Below are positions 51,831 through 64,000 of a stretch of 64,000 nucleotides of DNA, piece by piece (positions within the stretch are counted from its first letter, which is position 1; every line of letters starts with the position of its first letter). The stretch is from Cenococcum geophilum 1.58. Taxonomy: Eukaryota > Ascomycota > Dothideomycetes > Gloniales > Gloniaceae. The stretch is taken from the NCBI GenBank assembly GCA_001692895.1, contig KV748221.1, positions 1,219,056-1,283,055 on the forward strand, written 5' to 3'. Below the pieces are notes generated by a model, which was given only the letters and a program-made list of their open reading frames with translations, ran no database searches and was not told where the DNA came from. The position numbers and the translations under genes are program-made.

Positions 51831-52329
51831 ATAGTCGGAGTTACTATATAATAAAGGGAACTAGACTAGTAATAGAAGACATATGCGTATAAAAGGATAA
51901 TAGTATACTATAAGGAACAAAAGAGTGTTCAATTAAAAGTTTCGCGTTTTACTATAATAACGCATGCCAAATTTATAAAGACGCTAAGTACGGCGTAAGC
52001 TATTAGCTATAGGAGCTAAACCCTATAAAATATAGAGGGACTAACGAACCATTACGTAGATTAGATATTAAAGACGATAAGTTTAATATAGGCGAAACAT
52101 TTACAGACAATAAGGTAATAAGGGCAGCTTACTAAAAGCGTGTAAACCTCAGAGAAGTTATATTAGAAGTAGAGACTAAAACCGCTATAGAGCAAGGTTT
52201 AATAACGGGAATTATAACACCGTTAGATACAGCATCCATCGCTTTATAAGACGGAAGGAAGAGCATTTTATAGAGATTAAGTAAGCAAATGACTGCTAGT
52301 GCTAATTCACTACTTAATAAAGGCAAAAG

Positions 52330-52560
52330 GCCAAAGGCTTAAGATTCTTAAGATAAGATAAGAAATAACTAAGATTCTTAAGACGAGATAAGGCATACCT
52401 AAGGACCTATAATAGATAAAAACTAATAGAGTAGGGCAGTAGCTTAGTTTAAAAACATATAAATAAGCTTAGGATAAGAGTTCCTAACGGTATAAGACTC
52501 TTAAAATGAGATAAGTAAGATTTAAGACTCTTAAGATAAGATAAGAACACCTAAGCCTAA
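52330..52560. repeat. Degenerate AAGATTCTTAAGA repeats in the Gag-protease spacer
   Basis: The palindrome-like unit TAAGATTCTTAAGA or a close variant recurs about four times with GATAAGATAAG. It lies inside the unusually long spacer between Gag and protease of the right chromovirus. Confidence 0.6.
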
Positions 52561-55500
52561 TTAGACTAAGGCAGGAGCTAAACTTAAGTTAGTAAGCTTA
52601 GAATTAAAGAATCTAAGGGACTAAAGATTTAGAGTATAAATAAGGGAACCTATAGGCAAGAAGTAAGGAGCTTCTCTATAGATTAGAGAATCTATAATAT
52701 AAACAGTAGTTAAACTAAGAGATAAGTATATAGACCTAGAAGACTTACTAGGTAAATATAGTATTTAGCCTAAAGATTAAAAAGTTAATATAGAGATTAA
52801 GAAGTAAGAAGACTTTAAGGATCTACTTATAAGACGCAAAAAGAAAGAAACCATAGAGGAATTTAGAGCAAGAATTACCTCATAGTAAGAATAGAAACTA
52901 GATAAGAGATCTAGCACATTAGGACATATAAGGGATAGAGCACTTATATAAAAGATTACTAATAGGCCTAGAGCAGGTATATTAAGAGCTAAGTAACTTA
53001 CTAAACTAGAATAAGAGGAGGATTTAGAGATTTTAACTAGATTCGAAGAACGATATATAAAAGGCTGTTATAATATAGTAATAAGAAGATACTTCCTTAC
53101 GGACGAACCGTATATACTTAAGGGGTTATACTAAAAGTGGTATAGACAATAACACAACGACGAGTAAGAAGATTTCTATATATAGTTGGACGAAAAAGTT
53201 ATCTAAGACCACCCAATTATAGAAAAGGCTATAAATCACATTAAAGGAGCCTTAATTATAATATTAAAGGATCTAAAGGAGTAATTAGAGGACTAGAGAA
53301 GTAAAAGACAAATCTTAGTACCTATAAATAAAGTTACAATGCTTAGATTAACATAAGAGAGGTTTAAACTTAAGGACGAAGATAAGCTAAGGGTTAACCT
53401 AAGACACTAAGCACATTACACGTTAGTATAAATTGCATATGTGGATAATATATATAACATATATAGAGCACCTAAGGATAAGAATCGGAAATATCTAGTA
53501 AGGATATATTAGTTAATAGATAAGGCAAAATATCAAAACGCTAAGTATATACATAGTTGGTATTTAGTAGAAGTTTAAGAATAAAGGGACTTAATACTTT
53601 AACCAGGAAGATTTCTTACGGAAGAATACCTAGATAGACGATAATAGTGGGAATATCTAGAGAATACCTATCTATGGTATATTAAAGACAAAAAGCGAAC
53701 TAAGTATTGGCCTAGGTTAGACTAAGTATAAATAGGATCTAGCAGCTAATAGTTAGGAAAAGTAAAGACCCACGGGACTAAAGGGAGCTAGTAGTAAAGC
53801 CTTAGACCCTTAAAGGAATTTAAGGACAATACCTAAATTTATAAATTAAATGGTAAGATTAGTAGTTTAAGGTACTAATAGATAGCAGAGCAATAAGGAA
53901 CCATATCTTGCTAATAGCAGTTAAAAGAATAGGGTTACCATATAGGAAGAAAGAACATCCTTACCTATTAATAATAATTTCAGGAGATCTAATAGCCTAT
54001 AGAGAAGGTATTATTAATCTTAAAATAGGACCTATTTAGTTAACCATTAAAGGAAGATAAGTTAAAATGTCTTTTAATATATTACCATTAGGGAATAATA
54101 AGGCAGTATTAGAAATACCTTAGTTATAGAAATACAATCTAAAGATCAATTGGGTTATAGGTTAAGTTAATATTAAGGATACTTAATAATATAAGATGCG
54201 ACAACAAGCTAAGATGGTATAGTACTAAGTAGGGGCGACCTACAAGGAAATAGAAAAAGGGCTAAGTTATATATTAAAGAGATACTACAAGTACGGCAAG
54301 AAGCTGTAGTCACTAGAAAGTGAAAAGCTATTAAAGTATACGGCATAGGACTATAAAATAGAATTAGAACTAGGAATAAGTCTAAGGTTCTTTCCAATCT
54401 ATAAGCTTACTAAAGAAGAAGGTAGAGTACTAAAAGAGTTTATTTAAGAGAACTTATAAAAGGGATATATTAGACTATTATAGTTATTAGCGGGTTATCC
54501 AGTACTGTTCGTACTAAAGAAAAATAGTAAACTAAGGCTATGTATTGACTATAGATAGTTAAACAGCATCACTAGAAAGGATAGGTATCCTTTACCCTTA
54601 ATTAGTGAAATCTAAGACAGGATAGGTAATACGTAAATCTTTATAAAGATAGATCTAAGATAGGTATACTATTAGATTAGAATTAAGAAAGGCAACAAAT
54701 AAAAGGCAGCCTTTAGGTTAAAGGAAGGACTATATAAACTATTAGTTATATAATTTAGGCTTATAAACGCACCAGCAACGTTCTAGAAGCGAATTAATAA
54801 TATATTAGGAGAATACTTGGATGAATTTATTATAGTATATCTTAATAATAATATTATTTACTTAATAACTAAGGAAGAATACGAAGAATATATTAAATAG
54901 GTTTTAAGGAGACTACAAGAGGAATAGATGCTAGTAGCAATTAAAAAATGCGAGTTCTTTACTAGGAAGACCAATTTTATAGGATTTATTATTAAACTAG
55001 GCTAACTTAGTATAGATCTAAAGAAGATCGAGGCTATAGTAAATTAGCAAGAACCAGAGAACGTTACGCAGTTAAGATTGTTTTTAGGGTTTTATAATTA
55101 CTATAGAAGGTTTATAGCGTAATGGTTAAAGGATATTAAACCATTTACGCGGCTAATAAAAAAAGAAGAACTATAGGTATAGGGAAAGGAATAATAAAAA
55201 CTATTTAAGGAAGTTAAAAGGTTATTTACCTAGGAGCTAGTTCTTAAGATCTATTAACCAGGTCTAGAGACGGTTATAGAAATGGACGTATTAGACTTTA
55301 TACTAGGGGTATGCTTTATATAGAAGTATCTAGATAGATAGCATCTAGTAGCATACTATAGTTAGAAGATAATACTACTAGAACTAAACTACAACATCTA
55401 TAATAAGGAGTTGTTAGGTATAATTATAGCACTAAAGGAATAGAGAGCATTCTTATAAGGTATAGAGAAACTATTTATAGTTAAGACGGATTATAAGAAC

Positions 55501-57035
55501 TTAATAAGATTCCTAATAATAAAGGAACTTAACTAAAGATAGGTTAGATAGGCGGAGATACTTATAGAATACTATTTTGAGATTTAGTATACTAAGGGTA
55601 TAGACAATACGCGAGCCGACGCGTTAAGTTAAAAAGCTAAACTGCAAAATAATAAAAAGCCATTAGGGGCTTTACTGCGAAAAGATATAGATAGATTAAT
55701 TAGATACAATCATCTAAAAATTGCAGTAACTTAGGAAAATAAGTTAAAAAGAATCTATAAGATACCGGAAAGCTTTTAGGCATAAAGGATTCTAAAAGTA
55801 TAGCTAGAAGATCTATAGATGGATATATACAAAAACCGAGAAGTAAAGTATATTCTAAGAAGCATAGCAGAGTAGTTTATAGAAGATTTCTATAAAGGAT
55901 TAACTTAAGGACATAATAGAGCTACGGGCTTAGTGTTAAGACTCTAGGAGGAGTATATTATTAATAGAATCTAGAACCTAGCTAGAAGGGTTATAAGAGA
56001 ATATCTAGATTGCTAAAGAAATAAACTAACGAGGTATAAGCTATATAGAGGGCTATAACCTATTAAAATACCAGAAAGACTATAGGAGGTTATATTATAG
56101 GACTTTATTATTAAGCTACCAAAATTAAGAGATCCTATTACTAGATAAGATTATAACGTAATCTTAGTAATAGTAGATAAGCTTATAAAGTAGGGATACT
56201 TTATAGCGTATACAGAAGAGATATTAGCAGAAGATGTTACTAGAATCTATATTAAAGAAGTATTCGCAAGATATAGAGTACTAAGTAAGATTATATTAGA
56301 TAGAGATTTAAGATTTATAGTAGTATTCTAAGAGGTATTTTTAGTAAAATAAGGAGTTAGAGTAGTAACTTCTACTATATATTATCCGCAGACGGACGGT
56401 AAAACGGAAAGATTAAATTAGACACCAAAGTAGTATTTAAGGCACTATATTAATCACGTATAGAATAATTAGGTATTATTATTACCAGTTATATAGTTTA
56501 TATATAATATAATACTATAGGAAGGAATAGGTATATTACTATTTAAGGCGAATTACGGGTACGAACTAAGAACATCGTTATTGCTACGTTAAGTAAAGAA
56601 AATAAGTAGTATAGCTAAGTAAAGAATAGAGATATTAATAAATCTTTATAAAAACCTTATAAAAACAGCTAAGGTAGTATAATAGAGAATAAAAAAATAC
56701 TATAACGTTAAGAGATCTGAGGGACCAGATCTTAAGGAAGGAGATAAAGTATAGCTACTATATAAAAACTTTAAGAGTTAATAACTAAGTAAGAAGTTAG
56801 ACTATGTTAAACTAGGACCTTTTAAAATTATATAGAGGATTTTACCGGTTATATTTAAGTTAAACCTACTAGCTAAGATAAAAATCTACCCTATACAGTA
56901 TATTGCAATACTAGAGCTAGTATATAGGAATATTAAGCTACTAGTTTACAAGACAGATATATATAAAGGGTAAGAAGAGGATAAATAGCAAGTTTTAAAG
57001 ATTATTAGTTATAAGAACGTTAATAATAAAATATA

Positions 57036-57130
57036 ATACGAGGTTAAGTAGATAGGCTACAATAAGACTACCTAGGAACTATTAGAAAATCTAAAGAACG
57101 CTATAGGAAAGGTATAGGAGTATTAGAAGA
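57036..57130 (+). pseudogene. Chromodomain relic of the right chromovirus
   Basis: Reads YEVK-stop-IGYNKTT-stop-ELLENLKNA. This fits the chromodomain ending Y-V-W-GY...TWEP-ENL, with both Trp codons changed to TAG. Confidence 0.85.
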
Positions 57131-57860
57131 AAATAGGTTAGGCAATATTAATAAAGAAGGATCGCTAAAGAATAAGTTACCTAAGGGGGACCTAGGAAGA
57201 GCGACTACTAAACTACTTAGAGTTGTTCCCTTTACTATAGGAAGAAAGTTAGTTCTTTTATTACCAAGTTCCTATAGACCTTATTCTACTAGCTTCTACT
57301 CCTTAAAATAGACCTTCTTACGCACTTTCTTAAAACAAAGTAGCTGAATAAACGCCACAATGCGAGCATCTAGGGTCTTCTGTTCTATATCTTAAGAACG
57401 CTTAAGCTTAATAAGGGCCTACGCTAGGTTACCATCTAGCTTTATAGTAATAGTTTAAACACGAGACCCTATAATAAATTACTTAGGGAATTTAGAGACT
57501 ATTAAGAGTTATAGGACGCGTATACTTAGCGTTAAAAGTAGAATAAACGTTATAGGAGGAATAAATGTTTGCTTTAGTACACTCTAAACATAAAGAGGGT
57601 TGCCGGGAGGAAGGACTTACCAACGTAATATAAACTAACCCCTCTTTTATATAACGAGAATATAGAGACGGTATTATTTTACTAAGCGATAATATAGCAG
57701 TAATAGTACGGGTATAACGTTGCGCGTATAAAGAAGAAGAAGCTTTAGGTATAATAAGTAACGATATTAACTAAATTAATTAGACGGATATTATACCTTT
57801 AGTAAATAACTTAGAGATGCTAGGAATCTTTAAAGATAAAGATAAAGAGGAGGGAGATAG

Positions 57861-58281
57861 TGTTACGGACGCTTTAAGTACAATGTTATAACTACTTAAA
57901 GAAGAGTTAGAAGAAGCTAGTTAGTTAATATAAACACGGTCTAGGATAGAGCTAGTAGAGCTATGTAATAAAGAATAGTAAGCGAGTTATATAATATGCC
58001 ACGTATTAAACAAGAGAAATAAGAGGAACTTACGTACCTTATGTATAATATATATATTATGTATAAGAAGGATTTTATAGGAGTACGGTCGTGTATTTAA
58101 AGGACTACAGTCCCTACCTAGATAGTTTCTTCCTTATAGTAATTCTTAGAATATAATTAGAGTTAATCTATTAGGTAACCACTCCACCAGTTATTATTAC
58201 GTTATTGACTTAATTTACATCACCTACACACCTAGCCTATTAACGAGCCTATTGTAGTACTTGCTATAAGGTTCCATTACA
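57861..58281 (+). repeat. 3' LTR of the right chromovirus
   Basis: Second 421-bp copy, preceded by the polypurine tract and followed by the target duplication GTGCC at 58282-58286. Confidence 0.95.
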
Positions 58282-59950
58282 GTGCCTACCTATTTATACC
58301 TACTGTCTATATATATCTATAGAATTTAAGAAAAAGGTCGGCCTAATTAAAGGCTCTAATTAATTTAATTAATTGATTAATTATATTAGTTCAAATTGTT
58401 CTCTATAGGCGTTAGCTGGCTATATATTTAAATAGTAGTTATCTAGGGTACCTCCCTAGAAGGCCTTAATTTAGTTCAGTTTAGTAGCGGGCTAATATTA
58501 AGGCTCTAGTTCGATTTAATCGATCGATTTAATCGTTTATAATATTCGCTAGCTAGTTATTAGAACGGTCGTTATCTAGTTCTAGTAACAGTCGTCTAGT
58601 TTTAGCGACGATTGTCTAGTTCTGGCAACGGTCGTCTAGTTCTAATAACAGTTATCTAGTTCTGCGACGGTCGTCTAGTTCTAATAACAGTTATTTAGTT
58701 TTAGCTATAGTCCTCTACTAGCTGCCGTTCTAATACCTCCCTAGGTAGGAAGAATATAAGGAAAAAAGGGTAAAAAAATAAGGTAGTATTTAGGTATATA
58801 AGGGGTATATAAAAGTACGTATAGAGGCTATTAGGAATATAGTAGGGACTTAATAGGCTAGGAGGACGATTTGGATAACTAGGAAAATTAAAGTCCTACT
58901 AAAAGCCTGCTAAAAAGCCTACTAGGAGCCTACTAGGAGGCCTTTAGGGTCTTAATACCCTAATAGCAATAAATGTAATAATAATAACAATATTTATTTT
59001 ATAACTATAAGCTAGCTTATTACTGCAATATATATAATATTATGCTTTACCTAATATACGATTACCTAGCTTATAGCTAAGCTTGAAACTAGCCTTATCT
59101 AGCCAGTTAATATAGACGCCCTAGGCGTATAATAGGACACCCTTAGGCTTATACTAGCTCTAAAATTATAGGGACGTAGCGAGGGTATAGGGAACCTCTT
59201 TTTATAAGAACTTGTTAAGGTTAACGCATTGCAGAATTATATAAAACTTATTAAGGCCCCTTTATAAGAGCCTATCTAGTATACCTAGGTAACTTAGAAG
59301 AGGGTCTTAATAGGCATAGTGCGCGCAACCTAGACGATAGTGACGCGATAGTGACTAGACGGCTTAATAAGGTAGAAATACGGGTAAAGCTCTAAGTAGT
59401 GGAAATATAGGCTAGCTTTAATAGCTCTATAGCATTTAATCTATAGTTAACTTATAGGCGACTTATAGGAGGGCCTTAATAGGCGTAGTGTATATAACCT
59501 AATATATGCGTATATATATATATATAGGGGAGGCTTTAGAGGAAATATAGGCTAGTTATATAAGGACTTAATAGTTAGAGATATAGGCCAGCTTATAAAA
59601 AGGGGGGATATAAGCTTAGTTAGTAAAATAGGGTAGGTGTTATAGGACATCCCTATAATACCTTATGCACGTCTACCTATTTCTACTAACTTAGTAACTA
59701 AAGACTAACCACAAAACAGTAATCTAATAGCAATTTACGGCAATCTAACGGCAATCTGCTATATTCTACTATATTCCGCTAGGTTTTACTAAATACTGCT
59801 AAGTTCTGCTAGGATTACTACCTAAATCCTATTCTGCTCTATATATATATTAACTAAGTAACTAAGCTAATAATATATACCCTTTCTTCCTATTTTCTTA
59901 CCTTCTCTCCTTACGTAATGTTTTAATTTTATTATACAGTTTATATATAT
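58282..59950. other. AT-rich spacer with degenerate repeats
   Basis: No coding signal. It contains the microsatellite remainder, a 20-bp minisatellite (58568-58711), a roughly 165-bp degenerate duplication (about 59301 and 59468), a TA run at about 59508-59525, and a decamer-like array (59745-59825). It may include the 5' LTR of the element downstream, but no pair could be tested. Confidence 0.55.
58568..58711. repeat. 20-bp minisatellite, about seven units
   Basis: The units are variants of GTCGTCTAGTTCTAATAACA, nearly all differing by C/T or G/A changes, with one 2-bp deletion in the fifth unit. There are no spacers. Confidence 0.9.
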
Positions 59951-59999
59951 AGCTTAATAATATCTACTTTGCTATATATTATCGTCGTTTATACTTACT

Positions 60000-62900
60000 C
60001 TATAATACTATATTACGTTAAATCTATACTTTATACCGCTATAACTAGCATATAAAATAACCTAAAAGCCCCTATATTTATAAAAGACCTATATACTATA
60101 TTTACTAAATAAATAGAAACTCTATAATAGGCTTTTATAAATACCCTTGCCTATTAAAAAGCCTAATATTATAAGTTAATTAAATCTCTAAAAAAAGAAA
60201 TTAAAGAGATTCGCCGAAACCCACTATCTACTACACTATTACCCCTACTTACCCCTACTGGTATTAACCTATAAATACTAGGTAGAAAGAGCATATTTAA
60301 AACTAGCTTAACCCCAAATTTGCTAACTAGTTATTAGGTAAAACCTGAGTAAATAGTTATATAGCTATAAGGTATGGGCGACCCTGGGGCAACCTAGGGG
60401 TAACTCGCCCGTAAGGCATGTGCGCTATATATGCCTAGGGAAAACCCTTCCTACCTCGCATATAGACTCCTCCTTTTCCTTAAGGATTCGTCTCTATATA
60501 TATAATATACCCTATTATTCTATTATTAAACTCCCTATCTATATCCTTACCTTACATTTAAGTCCTTACTAATCCCCTTAAGAGGATAGCCGGTTTAATT
60601 TTTCTATAATACCTCTAAAAAGAAAACTAACGCCTATACCTAATAGTAATACGCTAGCAATATAACCGCAGAACGCCTTAAGATCTAGTATAGATAAAAC
60701 CGCTAAAAGCATACTAGTAGCATCTAAGCCACCTTCTAAACCTTAAAATAATTAAATATCTATAAACGTTAGAGACTAGTTTAACTTATATACCTAGGCT
60801 TAATAGGAACTTAGTAAAGTTATTAGCGTTCTATCTAATACCACTAATATAAAGGAGCTAGATAAGCTAGCTAAGAAAATAGCTAACTTACGGAGCATTA
60901 TTAATTTAATAAAGCCCTTTTATCGCCTCTCTAATAAAGAGTATAAGTTATATAGCAAACGCATACGCCGATTAAATCTTAACGCCCTAGTTAAGAAGTT
61001 ACCACCTAATATTAGTAGTACTACTTAATAGCATTTTAACCGGCAAATTGCTATAGTTAAGAACCGATTTAAAGTTAATAACGCTAACTACAACTATAAG
61101 CGACGCACGCGCTAGGCCATTAAAGGTCTTATAAAAGAAAAGATAATCGCCCAACTAGTTTATTACTAGTTAGGTATTAAGGGTAAGGGTCCTTTACTAT
61201 AGGATAAGTTTAAAACTATAGTCTAAGACCAGATTAGGAACCCTATAGTAAACCGCTTTAATAACACTATAATATACTATACGGCTGTTATAAAGGAGAA
61301 CTAAAGGTTTAACGTCTTCCTAGCCCGTATATATAGCTTAAAGTACCTCTTCTCTTATACCCCTTTTATTAATCCTAAATAATAGGTAGACTTTTAGTTC
61401 TTATATCTCCTAGCCTACCTATAAGCAAAGCTCTTTTACTAGAACTTTGCCTAACAGGTAAGAACTAATAAAGACCTCTTTAACAAAATCCGCTATATAG
61501 AGCAATTACTTAATACTATAAAGCTCGCGGAAGATTGCGTAAGTAGTAGCGGCAAATTATCGCGTATAAAGCGCGGTTACAGTATAGGCTCCGTAGAGTT
61601 AGGCTTAGGAAATAGAACCTAAAAAGAGCAACGCTTTTCTAAGTAAACTCCTAGGGAGACCACCTAAAAGCTAGATGGCTTAGGGGACCCCCTAGTCGCT
61701 AGTGCTATATAGGTAAGTTAAAGAACCGTAGGCAGCTACTATAAGGAATACTAGAAGCAGGCTAATAAAGAGAAGTTAGCTTAGCCTTCGGAAAACCTAA
61801 AGCCCTAGTAGCGTATCTCTTTTAACTATAACTAGGGCCTAATATAGAGGGAGAGAAGAAACGCATTATGGTATATATTGCGATGGATACGCCCTAGGGT
61901 AAAGTCCGCCTACGTACTTTATATAACAATAGGTACTAAATTAACCTTATTAATTAAGACGTTGTCTATAGGTTTAACCTACCTATACACTACGCGCTAT
62001 ATTTACGTAAACCTATTATATATTTCCTTAATAGCAACCGGATAATAATCTAGGATACTTATAATCTAATAGTTACTACTAGTAACTCCTAGGGTACCTC
62101 TCGCACTATTAGCCCGCAGACCTTTTAGGGCAGCTTATTTAATAGTTATAATATAATTCTTAGATAGGATTAGCTCGCGGAAGTAGATCTATTAATTAGC
62201 TTCCGTTTTAGATAGTTTATCTAGGGTACTTTAGACCCTAGATACCTCTAGATAGTTACCCTTAACGCTCTCCTAGCAGATATTAAGGCTGGTAAAATAG
62301 TCTATTCGCTATAGTTAGAAGACTCCTTTTTTACGCCGGTTATAAATATAATAGAGGACCTATTATTACTAGCAGTAAGTACCCGTGTAGACCCTTTAGA
62401 TATAAAGACACCGGTTATAAATACAGTAAAGGACCTGCCGTTACTAGCAGCGAGTACCTATAAAGACCCTCTGGTACTGGTATAGATTACCTATATATAA
62501 GGGGAAGGTAATTAAAACCCTGAAACTATTAAGTATACTATAGCAGAGCTATATACACTCTTAGTGCGAGTATACCTATAAAACGTATATTAGCTGCACC
62601 CTTTTCTTTACTAGCTCCTAAAAGTATACTACTATATAATAGTCGCTTTGACCTCCGTAGCCCCTAGCTTACCAAATATATATAAGGAGGAAATTAATGT
62701 CTTTTTTAATAAGCTAGCAAGTATGCTACCGTAGAACTCTAAGTATAACTATATAATCAACTTAGAAGAAGGTAAAATATTACCATAAATACCCCTCTAT
62801 AACCTCTTATAGAAAGAGTTATAGATCTTATAAAAGTACCTAGACAGTGCTCTTAAAAAGGGCTAAATTAGGCCCAGTAAGTCGCCTACTAGAGTGCCTA

Positions 62901-64000
62901 TCCTATTTGTGCTAAAAGTAAACGGTATAATGTGGCTATACGTTAACTATAGACGCCTAAATAAGATTATAATTAAAAATCGGTACCCCCTACCGCTAGT
63001 CGGCGAGCTTTTTAATAGGCTTAGCTATATAAAGATATTTATAAAGCTAGATCTTTATAATGCGTACTATAGGATTTATATTAAAAAGGGAGATAAATAG
63101 AAGACTGTATTTAAGACACGTTATAATTACTTTAAGTACCTAGTAATGCCCTTTAGTCTTACTAACGCCCCTATAACTTTTTAGAGCTATATTTATAAAG
63201 CTCTAGAAACCCTAGTAGATACTATTTATATAGTTTACCTAGATAATATTCTTATCTACTTAAATAATAAGGATAAGCACGTTAAGCATGTTAAGTAGGT
63301 ACTATAATAGCTCCGCGCTTAGGGCCTATATGCTAAACTATTAAAATATATCTTTTATACTAAGAACGTTAAGTTCCTAGGCTTTATTATTACCCCTAGG
63401 GGTATTATAATAGACCCTAACTATATAAAAGCTATTAAGGAATGGCCTAAGCCTAAGTCCTATAGGGACATCTAAGTCTTCCTTAGCTTTACTAACTTTT
63501 ATAGGCAATTTATCTGGAACTACTTGGATACTATATACCCCCTATATATATATCTTGCATAGGTATATTATAACCTAATATTAGATAGGGAGAAGAAGTA
63601 GAAGCGTAAGTTAAAAGGGCCTATTAAATAGTATTAACCTTAGTCCTGGCCTAATAACGCTTAGTAGGCGTTTTATAAGCTACGCGCTATATTTATATAG
63701 GCTCCGCTACTTTGCTACTTTAACCCTAATCTACCCTTAATAGTAATTACTAACGCTTCTAACTATACCTATAGCGGTATACTTCTATAGCCCTTAGGAT
63801 AGGGAGATTAACTCCACTAGCACCTAATTGCCTATTATAATTAGAAACTTACTAGCCTAAAAATATGATATAATACGTATAATAAGGAACTGCTTGCTAT
63901 AGTACAATACTTTAAGATATGGCGCCACTACCTTAAACACGCCGCGTATATAACGCGCGTACTTTACGATTATAATAATCTTAGGTATTTTATAACCACT
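60000..64000 (+). mobile_element. Third gypsy-type retroelement, 5' part, RIP-degraded, cut by the window end
   Basis: On the plus strand a protease-to-RT linker (about 61.87-62.3 kb, YNIILR then DLLISFRFR) leads to a reverse transcriptase (62.88-63.35 kb: VNYRRLNKIIIKNRYPLPL, LDLYNAYYRI, and a YLDN box for YLDD at about 63236-63247) and RNase H (about 63745-63900: TNASNYTYSGILL, YNKELLAIVQ). The Gag part should be at about 60-61.6 kb, but no convincing zinc knuckle was found. It looks different in sequence from the other three copies. It continues past 64000. Confidence 0.8.
62894..63100 (+). pseudogene. Reverse transcriptase fragment of the third element
   Basis: The longest open remnant of the element. 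It reads FVLKVNGIMWLYVNYRRLNK, then RYPLPL and IKLDLYNAYYRI, which are reverse transcriptase blocks before the YxDD box. The Asp in VDYR has become Asn. It is not an independent gene. Confidence 0.88.

Larger units (their letters stand above)
50316..58281 (+). mobile_element. Complete Ty3/gypsy chromovirus, RIP-degraded
   Basis: A 7966-bp LTR retrotransposon on the plus strand. Two 421-bp LTRs (50316-50736 and 57861-58281) start TGTTACGG and end CATTACA, and are flanked by the 5-bp duplication GTGCC (50311-50315 and 58282-58286). A purine tract (AAAGAGGAGGGAGATAG) ends at 57860. Order: Gag with degraded zinc knuckle (51783-51830); a long spacer (about 51.9-53.7 kb); protease with DSRA for DSGA (53881-53892); reverse transcriptase (about 54.4-55.1 kb, YLNNN box at 54838-54852); RNase H (about 55.27 kb); integrase (LDRDLRF and YYPQTDGKTERLN, about 56.3-56.4 kb); chromodomain (about 57.04-57.13 kb). 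Stops throughout. Confidence 0.95.

Noticed and set aside
61535-61585. Possible Gag zinc knuckle of the third element (CVSSSGKLSRIKRGY)
   Set aside because: Cys/His spacing does not match CCHC and one required change (His to Arg) is not a RIP transition.

Overview
The window looks like nuclear DNA of a filamentous ascomycete (Pezizomycotina). The support is short spliceosomal introns of about 48-110 bp, a fungal-type protein kinase C, and AT-rich blocks full of TA dinucleotides and in-frame TAG/TAA. These blocks keep CpG but have lost CpA/TpG, which is the pattern of repeat-induced point mutation (RIP). The genus cannot be told from this sequence alone.

Layout. (1) 1-17.1 kb is a RIP-degraded AT-rich block. 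A minus-strand Ty3/gypsy chromovirus (1-3601 and 9495-about 11150) is split inside its reverse transcriptase by a second, complete chromovirus (3602-9494, two 222-bp LTRs, target duplication CGAAG). Next to it, 12.1-16.7 kb holds two convergent ruined genes, a DUF6589-like gene (+) and a RecQ-like helicase (-), with a 20-bp minisatellite between them. (2) 17.2-49.7 kb is a normal-GC gene island. (3) 49.8-64 kb is a second RIP-degraded block with a complete plus-strand chromovirus (50316-58281, two 421-bp LTRs, target duplication GTGCC) and the start of a further gypsy element running off the end.

The gene island holds, in order: protein kinase C (+, 8 exons, 1208 aa, one GC-AG intron); a threonine synthase relic (-) broken by several small indels and a stop; two hypothetical reading frames (+); a LYC1-like GNAT acetyltransferase (-, 2 exons, 407 aa); an RBR-type E3 ubiquitin ligase with a very His-rich tail (+, 6 exons, 800 aa); a Rev7/Mad2B HORMA protein (-) divergent from a Kap114/importin-9 karyopherin (+, 5 exons, 1031 aa); and a conserved fungal protein of unknown function (+, 409 aa). 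Long stretches (about 40-44.8 kb and 46-49.7 kb) show no convincing gene. All splice models were read by eye; the total exon lengths of the PKC, E3 and importin models divide exactly by three.

The genes are unrelated housekeeping and signalling functions rather than a cluster: cell-wall integrity signalling (PKC), amino-acid metabolism (threonine synthase relic, LYC1-like), ubiquitination, translesion synthesis or checkpoint (Rev7) and nuclear import (Kap114). The most unusual signals are an 80-nt sequence that folds into a perfect three-way junction at the AT/GC boundary (17200-17279), a foldback element about 45 bp upstream of the decayed threonine synthase, the DUF6589/RecQ pair with a recurrent GCGGATAT motif, and the nested retroelement.
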